Assembly: GCA_038123735.1 (NCBI GenBank)
Contig: JAYPAP010000053.1
Location: forward strand, 1-20,152
DNA length: 20,152 nt
Reading direction: 5' to 3'
From: REDI01 sp038123735
GTDB lineage: Bacteria; Myxococcota_A; UBA796; GCA-2862545
Each line of letters opens with the position of its first letter. The first letter of the stretch is position 1. The notes under the pieces were generated by a model, which did not search any database, was not told the DNA's origin, and saw only the letters and a list, made by a program, of their open reading frames with translations. The position numbers were made by a program, and so were the translations under genes. This document shows, piece after piece, positions 6,971-15,206 of the stretch.

Positions 6971-7860
6971 TTGTGGCAGCTTCGATCAAGGCGCTTCGGC
7001 CAAAACAATGGGCAAAGAATGTGCTGTTGTTGGCGCCATTGGTGTTCTCCTCTGCGTTTTTGACCTCTCCAAGCTCTCTCGTCTCCGCGATAGTCGCCGT
7101 TGCTTCATTCAGCTTACTCGCCAGCGCAGGCTACATTTTAAACGACTACCTGGACCGAGAAGCGGACCGTCAGCACCCGAAGAAGCAGCATCGACCAATT
7201 GCTTCGGGGGCATTGCCCGAGGGGTTAGCTCTCATCGAAATGGTGGCCATCCTGGCGGCGGGCGTGGGCCTGGCGTGGTGGATCTCGTGGGAATTTCTCC
7301 TGATCGGCCTGGTCTACCTTGCGGGCACCATGTTCTACAGTTGGGTGCTCAAGCACGTCGTTATCCTAGATGTGATGGTGTTAGCTTCGTTTTACTTGAT
7401 TCGGGTCATGGCAGGGGCGATTGCCATCCAGGTCCAAATGAGCGCGTGGCTCTTCTTGTGTACTGCGTTCCTCGCCCTCTTTTTGGGATTCCACAAGCGG
7501 CGAGCGGAGCTGGTTCACCGCGGCGACCAGTCGAGCAGTCGCAAGTCGTTACGTCGCTATAATGTGCGGATGCTAGACCAATATCTGGGGATAGCGACCA
7601 CTGGGGTGGTGTTGAGCTACGCGCTATATACCGTCCAAGGTGCGGCTACGTCGTGGATGACCCTGACGATACCACTCGTGCTTTTCGGCGTATTTCGGTA
7701 CATCTGGCTTGTTGAGCACCGCGGCGAGGGTGAGGCTCCTGATGAGACACTGATCCGAGACGTTCCGATATTGTTGACCGGTATGCTCTATGGTGCCATG
7801 GCTGTCGCCATCTTGTATGCCCACGCGAACCAATGGCTCCCGGAGCTATTTCTTCGCTAG
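6964..7860 (+). CDS. UbiA-family prenyltransferase (decaprenyl-phosphate phosphoribosyltransferase-like)
   Basis: A 298-aa polytopic membrane enzyme. The N-terminal KALRPKQWAKNVLLLAPLVFS and the metal/diphosphate motif NDYLDREADRQHPKKQHRP are characteristic of the UbiA subgroup that includes the 5-phosphoribosyl-1-pyrophosphate:decaprenyl-phosphate transferase of mycobacteria (NDxxDxxxDxxHPxKxxRP). About eight to nine hydrophobic segments are visible, including GAMAVAILYAHANQW near the end. A second motif region, FHKRRAELVHRG...RRYNVRMLDQYL, fits the family's second polar loop. The acceptor is likely a polyprenyl phosphate; the exact donor is inferred. It begins 94 bases after the kinase-like gene on the same strand. 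Its TAG stop overlaps that of the convergent gene at CTAG. Confidence 0.82.
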   Translation: MVIVAASIKALRPKQWAKNVLLLAPLVFSSAFLTSPSSLVSAIVAVASFSLLASAGYILNDYLDREADRQHPKKQHRPIASGALPEGLALIEMVAILAAGVGLAWWISWEFLLIGLVYLAGTMFYSWVLKHVVILDVMVLASFYLIRVMAGAIAIQVQMSAWLFLCTAFLALFLGFHKRRAELVHRGDQSSSRKSLRRYNVRMLDQYLGIATTGVVLSYALYTVQGAATSWMTLTIPLVLFGVFRYIWLVEHRGEGEAPDETLIRDVPILLTGMLYGAMAVAILYAHANQWLPELFLR

Positions 7861-8741
7861 GGGCTCAGCTCGCCGAGTCCAATGCGCTGGTATTTGGCGT
7901 CTAACCAAGGGGATTCGCCCCGCGCCTCGGCGAGGAAATAGGAGGCGACCTGTCGCTGGGTAGAGTCCTCGGCCGCTTGGACCACGCGCTCGTAATGGGG
8001 TTGTGCGTCCGCGACGCGGCCGAGCCTACGTAGGGCCTCAGCGAGCGCATAGGGGCGGCTAGTTGCGGCTTTTAGGCGTGTCACGGAGGCTTCGAGGTAG
8101 CGCGTTTCCCAGTTCACTGCCTCTTCGAAGGTCTGGACCCTGGTCGCTTCGGCCGGGGTCAGCGGTAGGGCCTTCATCGCGGTAAGGAGCTCCTTTCGCT
8201 TCGCTACATAGCCGCCACGGTGAGCGATTATGAGCATGTTGAATGTGAGGATCTTTCGATTCTCCACGGAGAGGGCCTTGAGGAGTTCTGCGTCGCCTTG
8301 TGCGAGCGCGCGACGGGCGGCGACGGGTCCTTGGATACCTGCCACGCCATTGACGGCATCATCCCTCGCGAGCCAGGCGGCGGTGAGCCAGCACTGAATC
8401 GCCTTCTCGGGCTGCCCGAGGGCCTCGTACATCCGGGCTGCATGGGCATGTCGGATGTGTACCGGAAGGTCAGCAAAGTTGGTATTGGGTAGTTGGGAGC
8501 GGATCTCTGCCAATGTGGGTGCAATCTTGGCCTTCATCGCTGGGGAGAGTCCGCGCGCCATATCGGTTCCCAACAAGGAGAGGCCGTCGCTGCATGTGGA
8601 GACGGCATGCCATCGAAACGCGCGGTCGGTCGTATACACGGCCCCATCCGAGTCCCAGTCGCCGGAGTGGGTTTGGGTGATCATGCGGTACACCATGACC
8701 TGACCATCACCTTCGGCGCAGGGGACCTCCGTGCCTTCCAC
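7857..8741 (-). CDS. DUF2225/TPR-like protein, probably exported; start codon uncertain
   Basis: A protein of 294 aa from GTG 8741, which has GGAG seven bases upstream. The frame stays open further upstream and there encodes a signal-peptide-like run (FALILAALAWSSQ) directly before VEGTEVPC, but has no ATG, GTG or TTG. An ATT at 8783 with GGAG five bases ahead is the best start for that longer form. The N-terminal third (MVYRMITQTHSGDWDSDG, FRWHAVSTCSDGLSLLGTD) and the middle (HAHAARMYEALGQPEKAIQCWLTAAWLARDD) recall the DUF2225 layout, in which a cysteine-bearing N-terminus precedes a helical repeat region, but the CxxC pairs are missing. Residues about 225-280 look TPR-like (RLGRVADAQPHYERVVQAAED). 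Function unknown. It is divergent from the S41 protease gene, which suggests shared regulation. Confidence 0.6.
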   Translation of the reverse strand: MEGTEVPCAEGDGQVMVYRMITQTHSGDWDSDGAVYTTDRAFRWHAVSTCSDGLSLLGTDMARGLSPAMKAKIAPTLAEIRSQLPNTNFADLPVHIRHAHAARMYEALGQPEKAIQCWLTAAWLARDDAVNGVAGIQGPVAARRALAQGDAELLKALSVENRKILTFNMLIIAHRGGYVAKRKELLTAMKALPLTPAEATRVQTFEEAVNWETRYLEASVTRLKAATSRPYALAEALRRLGRVADAQPHYERVVQAAEDSTQRQVASYFLAEARGESPWLDAKYQRIGLGELSP

Positions 8742-8875
8742 CTGGGAGCTCCATGCGAGTGCTGCGAGTATGAGGGCGAAAATATCGACTCCAGAGGTAG
8801 CGAAGGTTTCCGGCCGTTCGCCTGAGTTTGGATTACATTCAGTGGGTGAGAACCGTACGTCCGACGTTAACGCGA
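8742..8875. other. Divergent intergenic region, possible shared promoters
   Basis: This stretch lies between the start codons of two divergent genes (GTG 8741 on - and ATG 8876 on +) and must hold at least one promoter if both are transcribed from here. I could not pick -35/-10 boxes with confidence. Part of it (8742-8783) may be coding for the left gene. Confidence 0.4.
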
Positions 8876-11371
8876 ATGACCCGCTGGGTAGTCCTCATGG
8901 TGGGCCTTTTCGTGGTCTCGGCATCTGTATCGGCGGCTGCCCCTGAGCGAGCGTATGGGGATATGGTCCGCTTGATCCGGACAGTGTACCTCCATCGTGA
9001 GGCGGTTGAGGCCAGCGAGCTTTTGGGGGCTGCGGCGGAGCGATTGGAGCGTGAGGTTCCGTGGCTCATCGCGAATCGGGAAGGCAATACGGTGTACATC
9101 TCTCGTGGGGTGGATGAACCGGTCGGGAGCGTGAGCGTGGGGGGTGTCGAGTCGCTCGATCATGCGCTACTCGCCCTGGAACGGTTGGTCGTGATGAGCG
9201 GATATGATGCCGATGCCGTGGATATTCGACTGGGCGTGCTTCGTGGGGTCGCGGATGGCTTAGATCGACACAGCGTGGTGCTCGATGGCGAACGGTTGGA
9301 CCGCTTTCAGGAGCGCTTGCGCGGAGAGACGGTAGGGATCGGCGTGCGGTTGCGAGCGGTGGATGGCGGCCTTCGCATCACGAGTGTGTTGCCGGACTCC
9401 CCGGCGGCGAACTCCGGGCTTCGCGCCGGCGATATCTTGACTCGAATCGAGCCGTACTCCATGGTCAATATGTCTCTTTCCGAGGCGAAGCATGTTCTCG
9501 TGGGTCCAATAGGATCGACCTTGGAGGTGGAATACCGTCGAGGGGATGTGTTGACTCAACTCGAGCTCACCCGCAGTCAACTCACCATTCCCAATGTCGA
9601 ACATCGGGTCATCGGAGATGGGGTTGGGTACATTAAAATTAGCCATTTCAGTCGGCAGAGCGATGAAAACCTTCGTCAGGCGCTGCGGGTCCTGCGCGAG
9701 TCCGGAGCGTTGGAGCGAGGCTTAGTCTTGGACTTGCGGGGCAATTCGGGGGGTTCGATGAAGGATTCTGCCCGGTGTGTCGATGAGTTCATCACCGAAG
9801 GGATCATTCTGGAGACGGCGGGACCCGATGGTAATCCAGTGCCCCGCCTACAGAGCAGGATGGACGCGGGCGATTCAGGAACAGAGCCATCATTACCTAT
9901 GGCGATCCTCGTCGATGGGCGCTCGGCGTCCGGGGCGGAGATTGTGGCTGGGGCGTTGCAGCGGCTGCGTGGTGCAGTGCTGATCGGTGCAAATACCTAC
10001 GGTAAAGGCACCGTCCAGAAGGTATTTTATCTGGCGGAAAACGTCAGGTTTAAGCTTACGGTGGCGCGGTATAGTGTGGCCGGCGGGGTAGCCTTGCCCG
10101 AAGAGGGCTTCGCTCCCGATGCAGTGGTCGGCAGGCTCCGAGATGCGGATGGTGGCTTGCACCTTTCGGCGAGCGATGGGGCGCTTGAGGAGCAGGTGAT
10201 CTCGCTAGATGATGATGGAGACGCTGGAGATGCAGCGCTGGAGTGGGCGCGCTTGGCGGTATCCGAAGCGGCGGGTTCGGATCGGGCGGCGATGCAGTCC
10301 GCCCTCCTCGCCACGAAGGAGAGGGTTGCCGCCTGGAGCGATCAGGCGGTGAGTCAGCGCTTGCAGCGGCAAGGGCTGGACTGGGAACGGCTCGGACCGA
10401 TTTCCCAGCAGGCCGGTAGCTTGAAAGTGGATTTACAGCCGGACTTTAGTCTTGATGAACAAACGGGCATGGCGTCTTTAAGGCTCTCATTGGTCAATGG
10501 CGGAACGATGGTGCTTGAGCGGGTGTGGGTTGGCCTCGAGAGTGATGAGGCATCTCCGTGGCATGGTGCGATGTTGCCGGTCGGGCGCATCAGTCCCGGG
10601 GAGACCGCCTCGGTGGTTCATTCTGTTCGACTTGGTCCGAACACGATGGCGCGACTTGAGCAGTTGAATCCCATCATCCATGCCGCTGGGTTTGCGCCGC
10701 AGCGGAGAGAGCCCATCGCGTTTACGGTGCAGTCGCCCGCGCCTCCGCAGCTCTCGGCGTTTGCACGATGGGTGGAAGATGCGGGACTGCCGGCGGTAGA
10801 ATTGAAGATGTATAACCTGGGTGATCATCAAATCGAGGGATTGGAGTTCCGTCTGCATGCCTCGTTGGATGCTCAGGTTGAGGTCGTCACTCCATCGGTG
10901 GCGATTCCTGGCATCCCTGCCGGGGCAAGCCGGATCGTGCGCTTGGGAGTCAAGCCGGGCGTCGGTGTGGACGATGTGGCGGTGACCCTGGAAGCGCGTA
11001 CGGACGGCGAGGGGCACCCGCTGTGGTCCATTCCCCTGGTACTGCCACGGTCGGGGGAGGCCATTGCGGTGAAGCCGCCTGCCCTGTTTCTGGACGACTG
11101 TCCGTTCACCACCGAGGAGTCGAGCGTCATGTGCCGCATCTCGGTGGCCGCATCGGAGCGCCTGTCCGATGTGGTGGCATTCGCCAATGGGGAGAAGGTG
11201 GCTTGGTACGCTGGTGAGAACGCTGGCGAACTCGGCCGGGTGACGTTTCCACTGGAAGACGGCAAAAACGTGATCTACATCCGGGCGTCTGCGGCTTCTG
11301 GACTCACGGTCACTGCGCGGCAGAGGGTCTTACGAGAGCAAGAGCCTACGGCAGATGCGGAGTCCCCTTAG
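8876..11371 (+). CDS. S41 carboxyl-terminal processing protease with PDZ domain and long C-terminal extension
   Basis: An 831-aa secreted or periplasmic serine protease of the CtpA/Prc type. From ATG 8876 there is a signal peptide, MTRWVVLMVGLFVVSASVSA. TTG 8828 and GTG 8846 are alternative starts with little ribosome-site support. A PDZ domain follows at about 150-230 (GIGVRLRAVDGGLRITSVLPDSPA... with LRAGDIL). The S41 domain spans about 245-410: GYIKISHFS, LVLDLRGNSGGS, catalytic Ser352 in DGRSASGAEIVAGALQ, and general base Lys377 in GANTYGKGTVQ. The Ser-to-Lys spacing of 25 equals that of E. coli Prc. About 420 residues follow without protease motifs. They are rich in beta-strand patterns (for example AVELKMYNLGDHQIEGLEFR, VIYIRASAASGLTV) and suggest two or three Ig/CARDB-like domains. 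Its stop overlaps the convergent gene's stop. Confidence 0.9.
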   Translation: MTRWVVLMVGLFVVSASVSAAAPERAYGDMVRLIRTVYLHREAVEASELLGAAAERLEREVPWLIANREGNTVYISRGVDEPVGSVSVGGVESLDHALLALERLVVMSGYDADAVDIRLGVLRGVADGLDRHSVVLDGERLDRFQERLRGETVGIGVRLRAVDGGLRITSVLPDSPAANSGLRAGDILTRIEPYSMVNMSLSEAKHVLVGPIGSTLEVEYRRGDVLTQLELTRSQLTIPNVEHRVIGDGVGYIKISHFSRQSDENLRQALRVLRESGALERGLVLDLRGNSGGSMKDSARCVDEFITEGIILETAGPDGNPVPRLQSRMDAGDSGTEPSLPMAILVDGRSASGAEIVAGALQRLRGAVLIGANTYGKGTVQKVFYLAENVRFKLTVARYSVAGGVALPEEGFAPDAVVGRLRDADGGLHLSASDGALEEQVISLDDDGDAGDAALEWARLAVSEAAGSDRAAMQSALLATKERVAAWSDQAVSQRLQRQGLDWERLGPISQQAGSLKVDLQPDFSLDEQTGMASLRLSLVNGGTMVLERVWVGLESDEASPWHGAMLPVGRISPGETASVVHSVRLGPNTMARLEQLNPIIHAAGFAPQRREPIAFTVQSPAPPQLSAFARWVEDAGLPAVELKMYNLGDHQIEGLEFRLHASLDAQVEVVTPSVAIPGIPAGASRIVRLGVKPGVGVDDVAVTLEARTDGEGHPLWSIPLVLPRSGEAIAVKPPALFLDDCPFTTEESSVMCRISVAASERLSDVVAFANGEKVAWYAGENAGELGRVTFPLEDGKNVIYIRASAASGLTVTARQRVLREQEPTADAESP

Positions 11372-13531
11372 AGACGGGAGGTATCCCAGATCGCCCATGC
11401 GATGTGGTCATCGCCTGAGGCATCGAGGCCGGTAGCCACCATGATCACCCGCTCATCCGTGGCGGCGAGACTCACATATCGAGGCTCGAAATCAGGAATA
11501 AGTGTTCCCAGCCGATTCTGCACGAGCACACCACCGGCGCCTGGGAATCGGCGGGCAAACGAAATGTTGCCGTCGTTGCGAACGGCGACGACGAGGGTAC
11601 GACCATCAAGCAGCGTTGCATCGGCATGGATGGTACCGGTGGCACCCCCGCCTGACATATTCGGCGACCAGATAGTTCCAGCATACTGTACTTTTGCCGT
11701 CGCGGATGAGTTCCCTCCGAATACCATAGCGTTGCCGTTGCCGGTCACATAGTCAAAGCGACGAGAGTCGGGAATTGACGTTGCGCCTGAATAGTCGCCG
11801 CCGTAGCCGAAGACCTGTCGTCGGATCACGGTTCCGTTGGACTGTACGAAGTAGACGTCCGCTTGTCCCTCGGGTTTTCCGCGAGCATCGATCGCGCAAT
11901 CGACGATGCTTTCCGACTCTAAACTGACGGAACCCAGCGGCGAGGAATTGATCGCCGAGCCATCGTGGTTGGCCGCCAGAATGAAGCTATCCGGCGATTT
12001 CGAGCCACAGGAGACGGACCATACGTCTGAATGTGTGGGGTTGAAGGTGAGGTGTTGCTCCTCAACGCCTTGGGCGAGGTCATGCAGTCCCGTGGCGCCC
12101 GAGATGCTGCCGGTGTCTCTGATGCTAGTCCGGGTATTGCCCGTTGTGGGGCGGAAACTGAGCGCATACGTGGCGACGTAGTCATCCCCGAGCGAGTCAA
12201 CGGCAGGCGATAGGTAGTCTGCCGTGGTGGCGTAGGTCAAAACGGGCGTGGGGTCCGCTTGGTCCTCGATGGAAGAATCGCCGGGGAGGGTGAGGGTAAA
12301 TGCGGCCTGGGCGTAGCTCGAGGTGCCTACCGCAAGGCCATCTTGCGCGACCAGGTGTACAATGAATTCACCACCGACGGACCTGATGCTGGGGGCTCCC
12401 AAGCCAGAGAACTCCAGCCCGGCAGGTAGGGGCATCGACCGCACGAAGGCGCCGTCGGCCCCGGTATCGCAGTCCTGGTCGATCCGGACTCCTAGAATCT
12501 CAATGGCATTGGGGTTGATCGCAGGATCGGAGTCGTTGCAATCACCGGNNNNNNNNNNCCGTGGGTCCATAGGTATCGGCGAATGACGATGCGAAAGGCT
12601 TGGCGCCATCCGCGCGGGTAAAGTTGATGTACCGACCGACATAGCTGATGAAATCGGCGCGGTCGGCGCGACGCATGAAGCCGTCGCCGTCGCGGTCGAA
12701 GTCGTTCAGGCCATCGCAGTTCTGATCGATGCCGTCGTAAGATATTTCGGAGGCTTCCGGGTTGATGCCGCCCGGAGCACCGGGTGTGCCCGCACCGGCC
12801 ACATCCCCTTCATCGAAGCACTCCGTGTACGCGATGGTGGCGTCCGTATAGCCGTATTTGGTGAGGAAGATAGAAGAGGCCGCCGCATAGTCGGCCCACA
12901 CGTACCCATCACCATCGGGGTCGAAGTCGTGGGCGCCGTCGCAGTCCTGGTCTTCGCCGTCGTAGGGCACTTCGCCCGGCGCGCCAGGGAAGATTGCGCT
13001 ATTTCCATCTTCGCAATCGGTAGGGGGCTCCGTGCAGCCGGCCGCTGCCGCCTCACTCGCGTAGCGGCTATACGCGAATCCGTCTTCATCGGCGTCGTAA
13101 TCGCAGTCGTTGTTGCAGTCGCCATCGACTCCATCGTACGGTTCATCGGATGCGCCCGGGTAGATCGCGGCATTGTTATCATCACAGTCGAGCTCGTCGC
13201 TGAGCCCACTGGGCCAGGTTCCGCCGAGGGCCTCGTAGTCCGCCTTGGTGATCCCCGGATATCCATCCTTATCGTTGTCGACAGCGTCGCCATCGGCGCA
13301 GTCATTGTCGAGGCCATCGTATGGGACCTCTTCGGCCTCGGCGTAGATGTTCGGATTGTTATCGTCGCAGTCTTTGGTTTCAGGCTCGCCGTTTACGATG
13401 GTGCACTTCGGAGAACCATCGCCGTCTTCATCGAGGGCGCACTGGGCTTCCTGGTACCGATTATTGGAAATAAACGGGTAACAGGCGGGTAATGTGGCGA
13501 TAGCCAATACGGTTAACCAGTGCGTTCGCAT
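11368..13531 (-). CDS. MopE-type lipoprotein with five Asp-rich metal-binding repeats and large C-terminal domain, interrupted by assembly gap
   Basis: A predicted outer-membrane or surface lipoprotein of about 717 codons. The start at 13531 has GAGGAG upstream and a lipoprotein signal MRTHWLTVLAIATLPAC (LPAC lipobox). Four repeats each run from DxDxDG to a DGxDxDC close: DEDGDG...DGLDNDC, DNDKDG...DGVDGDC, DADEDG...DGEDQDC, DPDGDG...DGIDQNC. A fifth starts DRDGDGFMRR before the N gap (12549-12558) and ends after it with GDCNDSDPAINP...RIDQDC. The repeat crossing the gap shows this is one gene, although the 10-N placeholder throws the frame. The last 370 or so residues are beta-rich with motifs such as VYFVQSNGTVIRR and TLLDGRTLVVAVRNDGNISFARR, perhaps a propeller. 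Likely Ca2+-dependent surface adhesin or sensor; the role is inferred. Confidence 0.82.
12549..12558. other. Scaffold gap (10 N) within the larger MopE-type lipoprotein
   Basis: Reading frames on the two sides agree only if the missing length is a multiple of three. Removing all Ns gives the in-frame junction TYGPTAGDCNDSDPAINP, so little or no sequence may be missing. Ten Ns is a usual placeholder length. Confidence 0.95.
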
Positions 13532-13590
13532 GCAAAACTCCTCGTAGAGGGAGTCTATCAGAGAAATGGCGGCTTGGAAGTACTACGGGG

Positions 13591-14346
13591 TCAGGCCGGA
13601 GAATTCGGTTGCGCCCTGAGGTGTAGGAAGTACTCTACATTTCCGGATTTAGCTCCAGGTAAGTGGCAATCGGCGCCGCCCAGGACCTCAAAATGGACAC
13701 GCTTGGCCTCTTCACGAACCTGGTCGATGGCCTGCTCACGAACCTGGGGGTCGGTGACCCGTCCGCGACTATCTAGGGCACCTTTTCCGGCTTCAAACTG
13801 TGGCTTAACCAGGAGTAGGGCGATGCCGCCGGGCTTGAGAATACGGTGGACCGTCGGCAGGATGAGCTCCAGGCCGATGAAGGACAAGTCGCCAACCACC
13901 AGATCGATCGGCTCGGGTAACTCCTCGACATATCGGGCATTTACGCCTTCCATCAGTACGATTCGGGGGTCATCTCGTAGCGGCCACGCCATTTGGCCCC
14001 GACCCACATCGATCGCGTAGACCCGCTGAGCGTCCTTCTCTAGGAGGACTTGAGTGAACCCACCTGTGGACGAGCCCAGGTCCGCACAGATGGCCCCGGC
14101 GACCGTGGGTTCGAAGTCCTCGAGCGCGCCGAGGAGCTTGAACGCGCCGCGGCTGACCCACGGAAAATCGTGCTTTGCCATGGTGATCGCGCGATCAGTA
14201 CGAACCATGGTGGAGGCTTTTCGCGCCGGGATCCCATCGATCAGCACGTCGCCCTGCTCAATGAGCTGTTTGGCCCGGAGCCGGGACTGAGCGAGGCCGC
14301 GCTTGACGAGGAGCGCATCGAGTCTCATCAGCGCTGGTCTTCCCAT
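13591..14346 (-). CDS. tlyA: TlyA-family rRNA 2'-O-methyltransferase (S4 domain plus FtsJ-like domain)
   Basis: A 251-aa protein predicted to methylate rRNA ribose 2'-OH groups using SAM. An N-terminal S4 RNA-binding domain (RLDALLVKRGLAQSRLRAKQ ... GDVLIDG, residues about 8-60) precedes a Rossmann methyltransferase (CADLGSSTGGFTQVLL SAM loop at about 88-103). The KDKE catalytic set is visible as K70 (SRGAFK), D153 (VGDLSF), K181 (LLVKPQFE) and E238 (GNVEYF), closely matching the positions known for mycobacterial TlyA. ATG 14328 (MRLDALL) is an equally plausible start. The gene begins six bases after the ispA stop and ends the long - strand operon. Many relatives are annotated 'hemolysin A', a name that probably reflects an indirect effect. 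Confidence 0.93.
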   Translation of the reverse strand: MGRPALMRLDALLVKRGLAQSRLRAKQLIEQGDVLIDGIPARKASTMVRTDRAITMAKHDFPWVSRGAFKLLGALEDFEPTVAGAICADLGSSTGGFTQVLLEKDAQRVYAIDVGRGQMAWPLRDDPRIVLMEGVNARYVEELPEPIDLVVGDLSFIGLELILPTVHRILKPGGIALLLVKPQFEAGKGALDSRGRVTDPQVREQAIDQVREEAKRVHFEVLGGADCHLPGAKSGNVEYFLHLRAQPNSPA

Positions 14347-14352
14347 GGGGCC

Positions 14353-15204
14353 CTAAACATCCCGTTCGATGATGAAGCGGGCGAGGTCGAGGAGGCGGCT
14401 GGCTGATGGGAGTCCCTCCGCAGCACGCTCCGCTTCCATCGCCAGCTCTCGCGCGCGGCGCTGGGTCTCTTCAAGGCCGAGCAGCTTGACATAGGACGGA
14501 GGGCCGTCGTCGCCTTCATCCTCTTCCATGTCCAGAACATCGTCTGCCAACTGAAAGGCGAGTCCGACGGCCTTGCCGTAAGCGGTCAGCTTCTCCAATT
14601 GCGCCGCGGAGGCCTGAGCGACGAGTCCGCCCATCACGACGCTGGCCTCGATCAGCGCGCCGGTCTTGCCCCGATGCAGAGCGACGAGGGCGTCGACATC
14701 GGTCACGGGGCCACCGATACCGACATCTGCAGCTTGGCCACCGATCATTCCGAAGTATCCCGCCGCTCTTCCGAGGGTCTGCACCAGGTCGACTCGGGTC
14801 TGCGCGCTGAGTTCGAGGGAAGCCAAGATCGAGAACGCCTCGGTGAGGAGCGCATCACCGACCAGGATGGCCGTGGCCGGGTCATAGGCGACGTGAACGG
14901 TTGGGCGCCCGCGACGCTCATCATCATCATCCATGTCGGGAAGGTCGTCATGGACCAACGAGTAGGTATGAATCAGTTCTACGGCTGAGCCGGCGCCATA
15001 GACCGCGGAATGGACTGGCGCATCGGGCTGGATCGCTTGAAATGCCGCGACAGTCAGCAGGGGGCGAACGCGCTTTCCACCGGTAAAAATGGGATATTGC
15101 AACCGCTCGACGAAGGGCGGCGGCCAGGCATCCTGGAAGCGCGTGCCGAGGTAGGCCTGGATCCCGGTCCGGTGGGTGGTGGACCAATCGCTCAAGCTCT
15201 GCAT
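14353..15204 (-). CDS. ispA: Polyprenyl (farnesyl/geranylgeranyl) diphosphate synthase
   Basis: A 283-aa short-chain trans-prenyl diphosphate synthase condensing IPP with allylic diphosphates. Motifs are GGKRVRPLLTVAA, the first Asp-rich motif HDDLPDMDDDDERRGRPT, HRGKTGALIEASVVMGG, and the second Asp-rich motif FQLADDVLDMEEDEGDD. The start at 15204 (MQSLSDWS) has AGGGTG upstream and lies two bases after the exbD-fusion stop. The frame's 42 earlier codons are Arg/Pro-rich and overlap exbD, so I rejected them. Product length cannot be set with certainty from sequence alone. It would feed quinone, undecaprenyl and other isoprenoid routes, and in principle the UbiA-family enzyme encoded at 6964. 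It is normally found next to xseB, but here the TonB/Exb genes lie between. Confidence 0.93.
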   Translation of the reverse strand: MQSLSDWSTTHRTGIQAYLGTRFQDAWPPPFVERLQYPIFTGGKRVRPLLTVAAFQAIQPDAPVHSAVYGAGSAVELIHTYSLVHDDLPDMDDDDERRGRPTVHVAYDPATAILVGDALLTEAFSILASLELSAQTRVDLVQTLGRAAGYFGMIGGQAADVGIGGPVTDVDALVALHRGKTGALIEASVVMGGLVAQASAAQLEKLTAYGKAVGLAFQLADDVLDMEEDEGDDGPPSYVKLLGLEETQRRARELAMEAERAAEGLPSASRLLDLARFIIERDV

Positions 15205-15206
15205 GC

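Noticed and set aside
12929..13492. Hydrophobic + strand frame opposite the MopE-type repeats
   Set aside because: The Val/Ile/Ala-rich sequence is the mirror of repeated GAT/GAC (Asp) codons on the other strand, not a membrane protein. The same effect occurs at 2971-3393.
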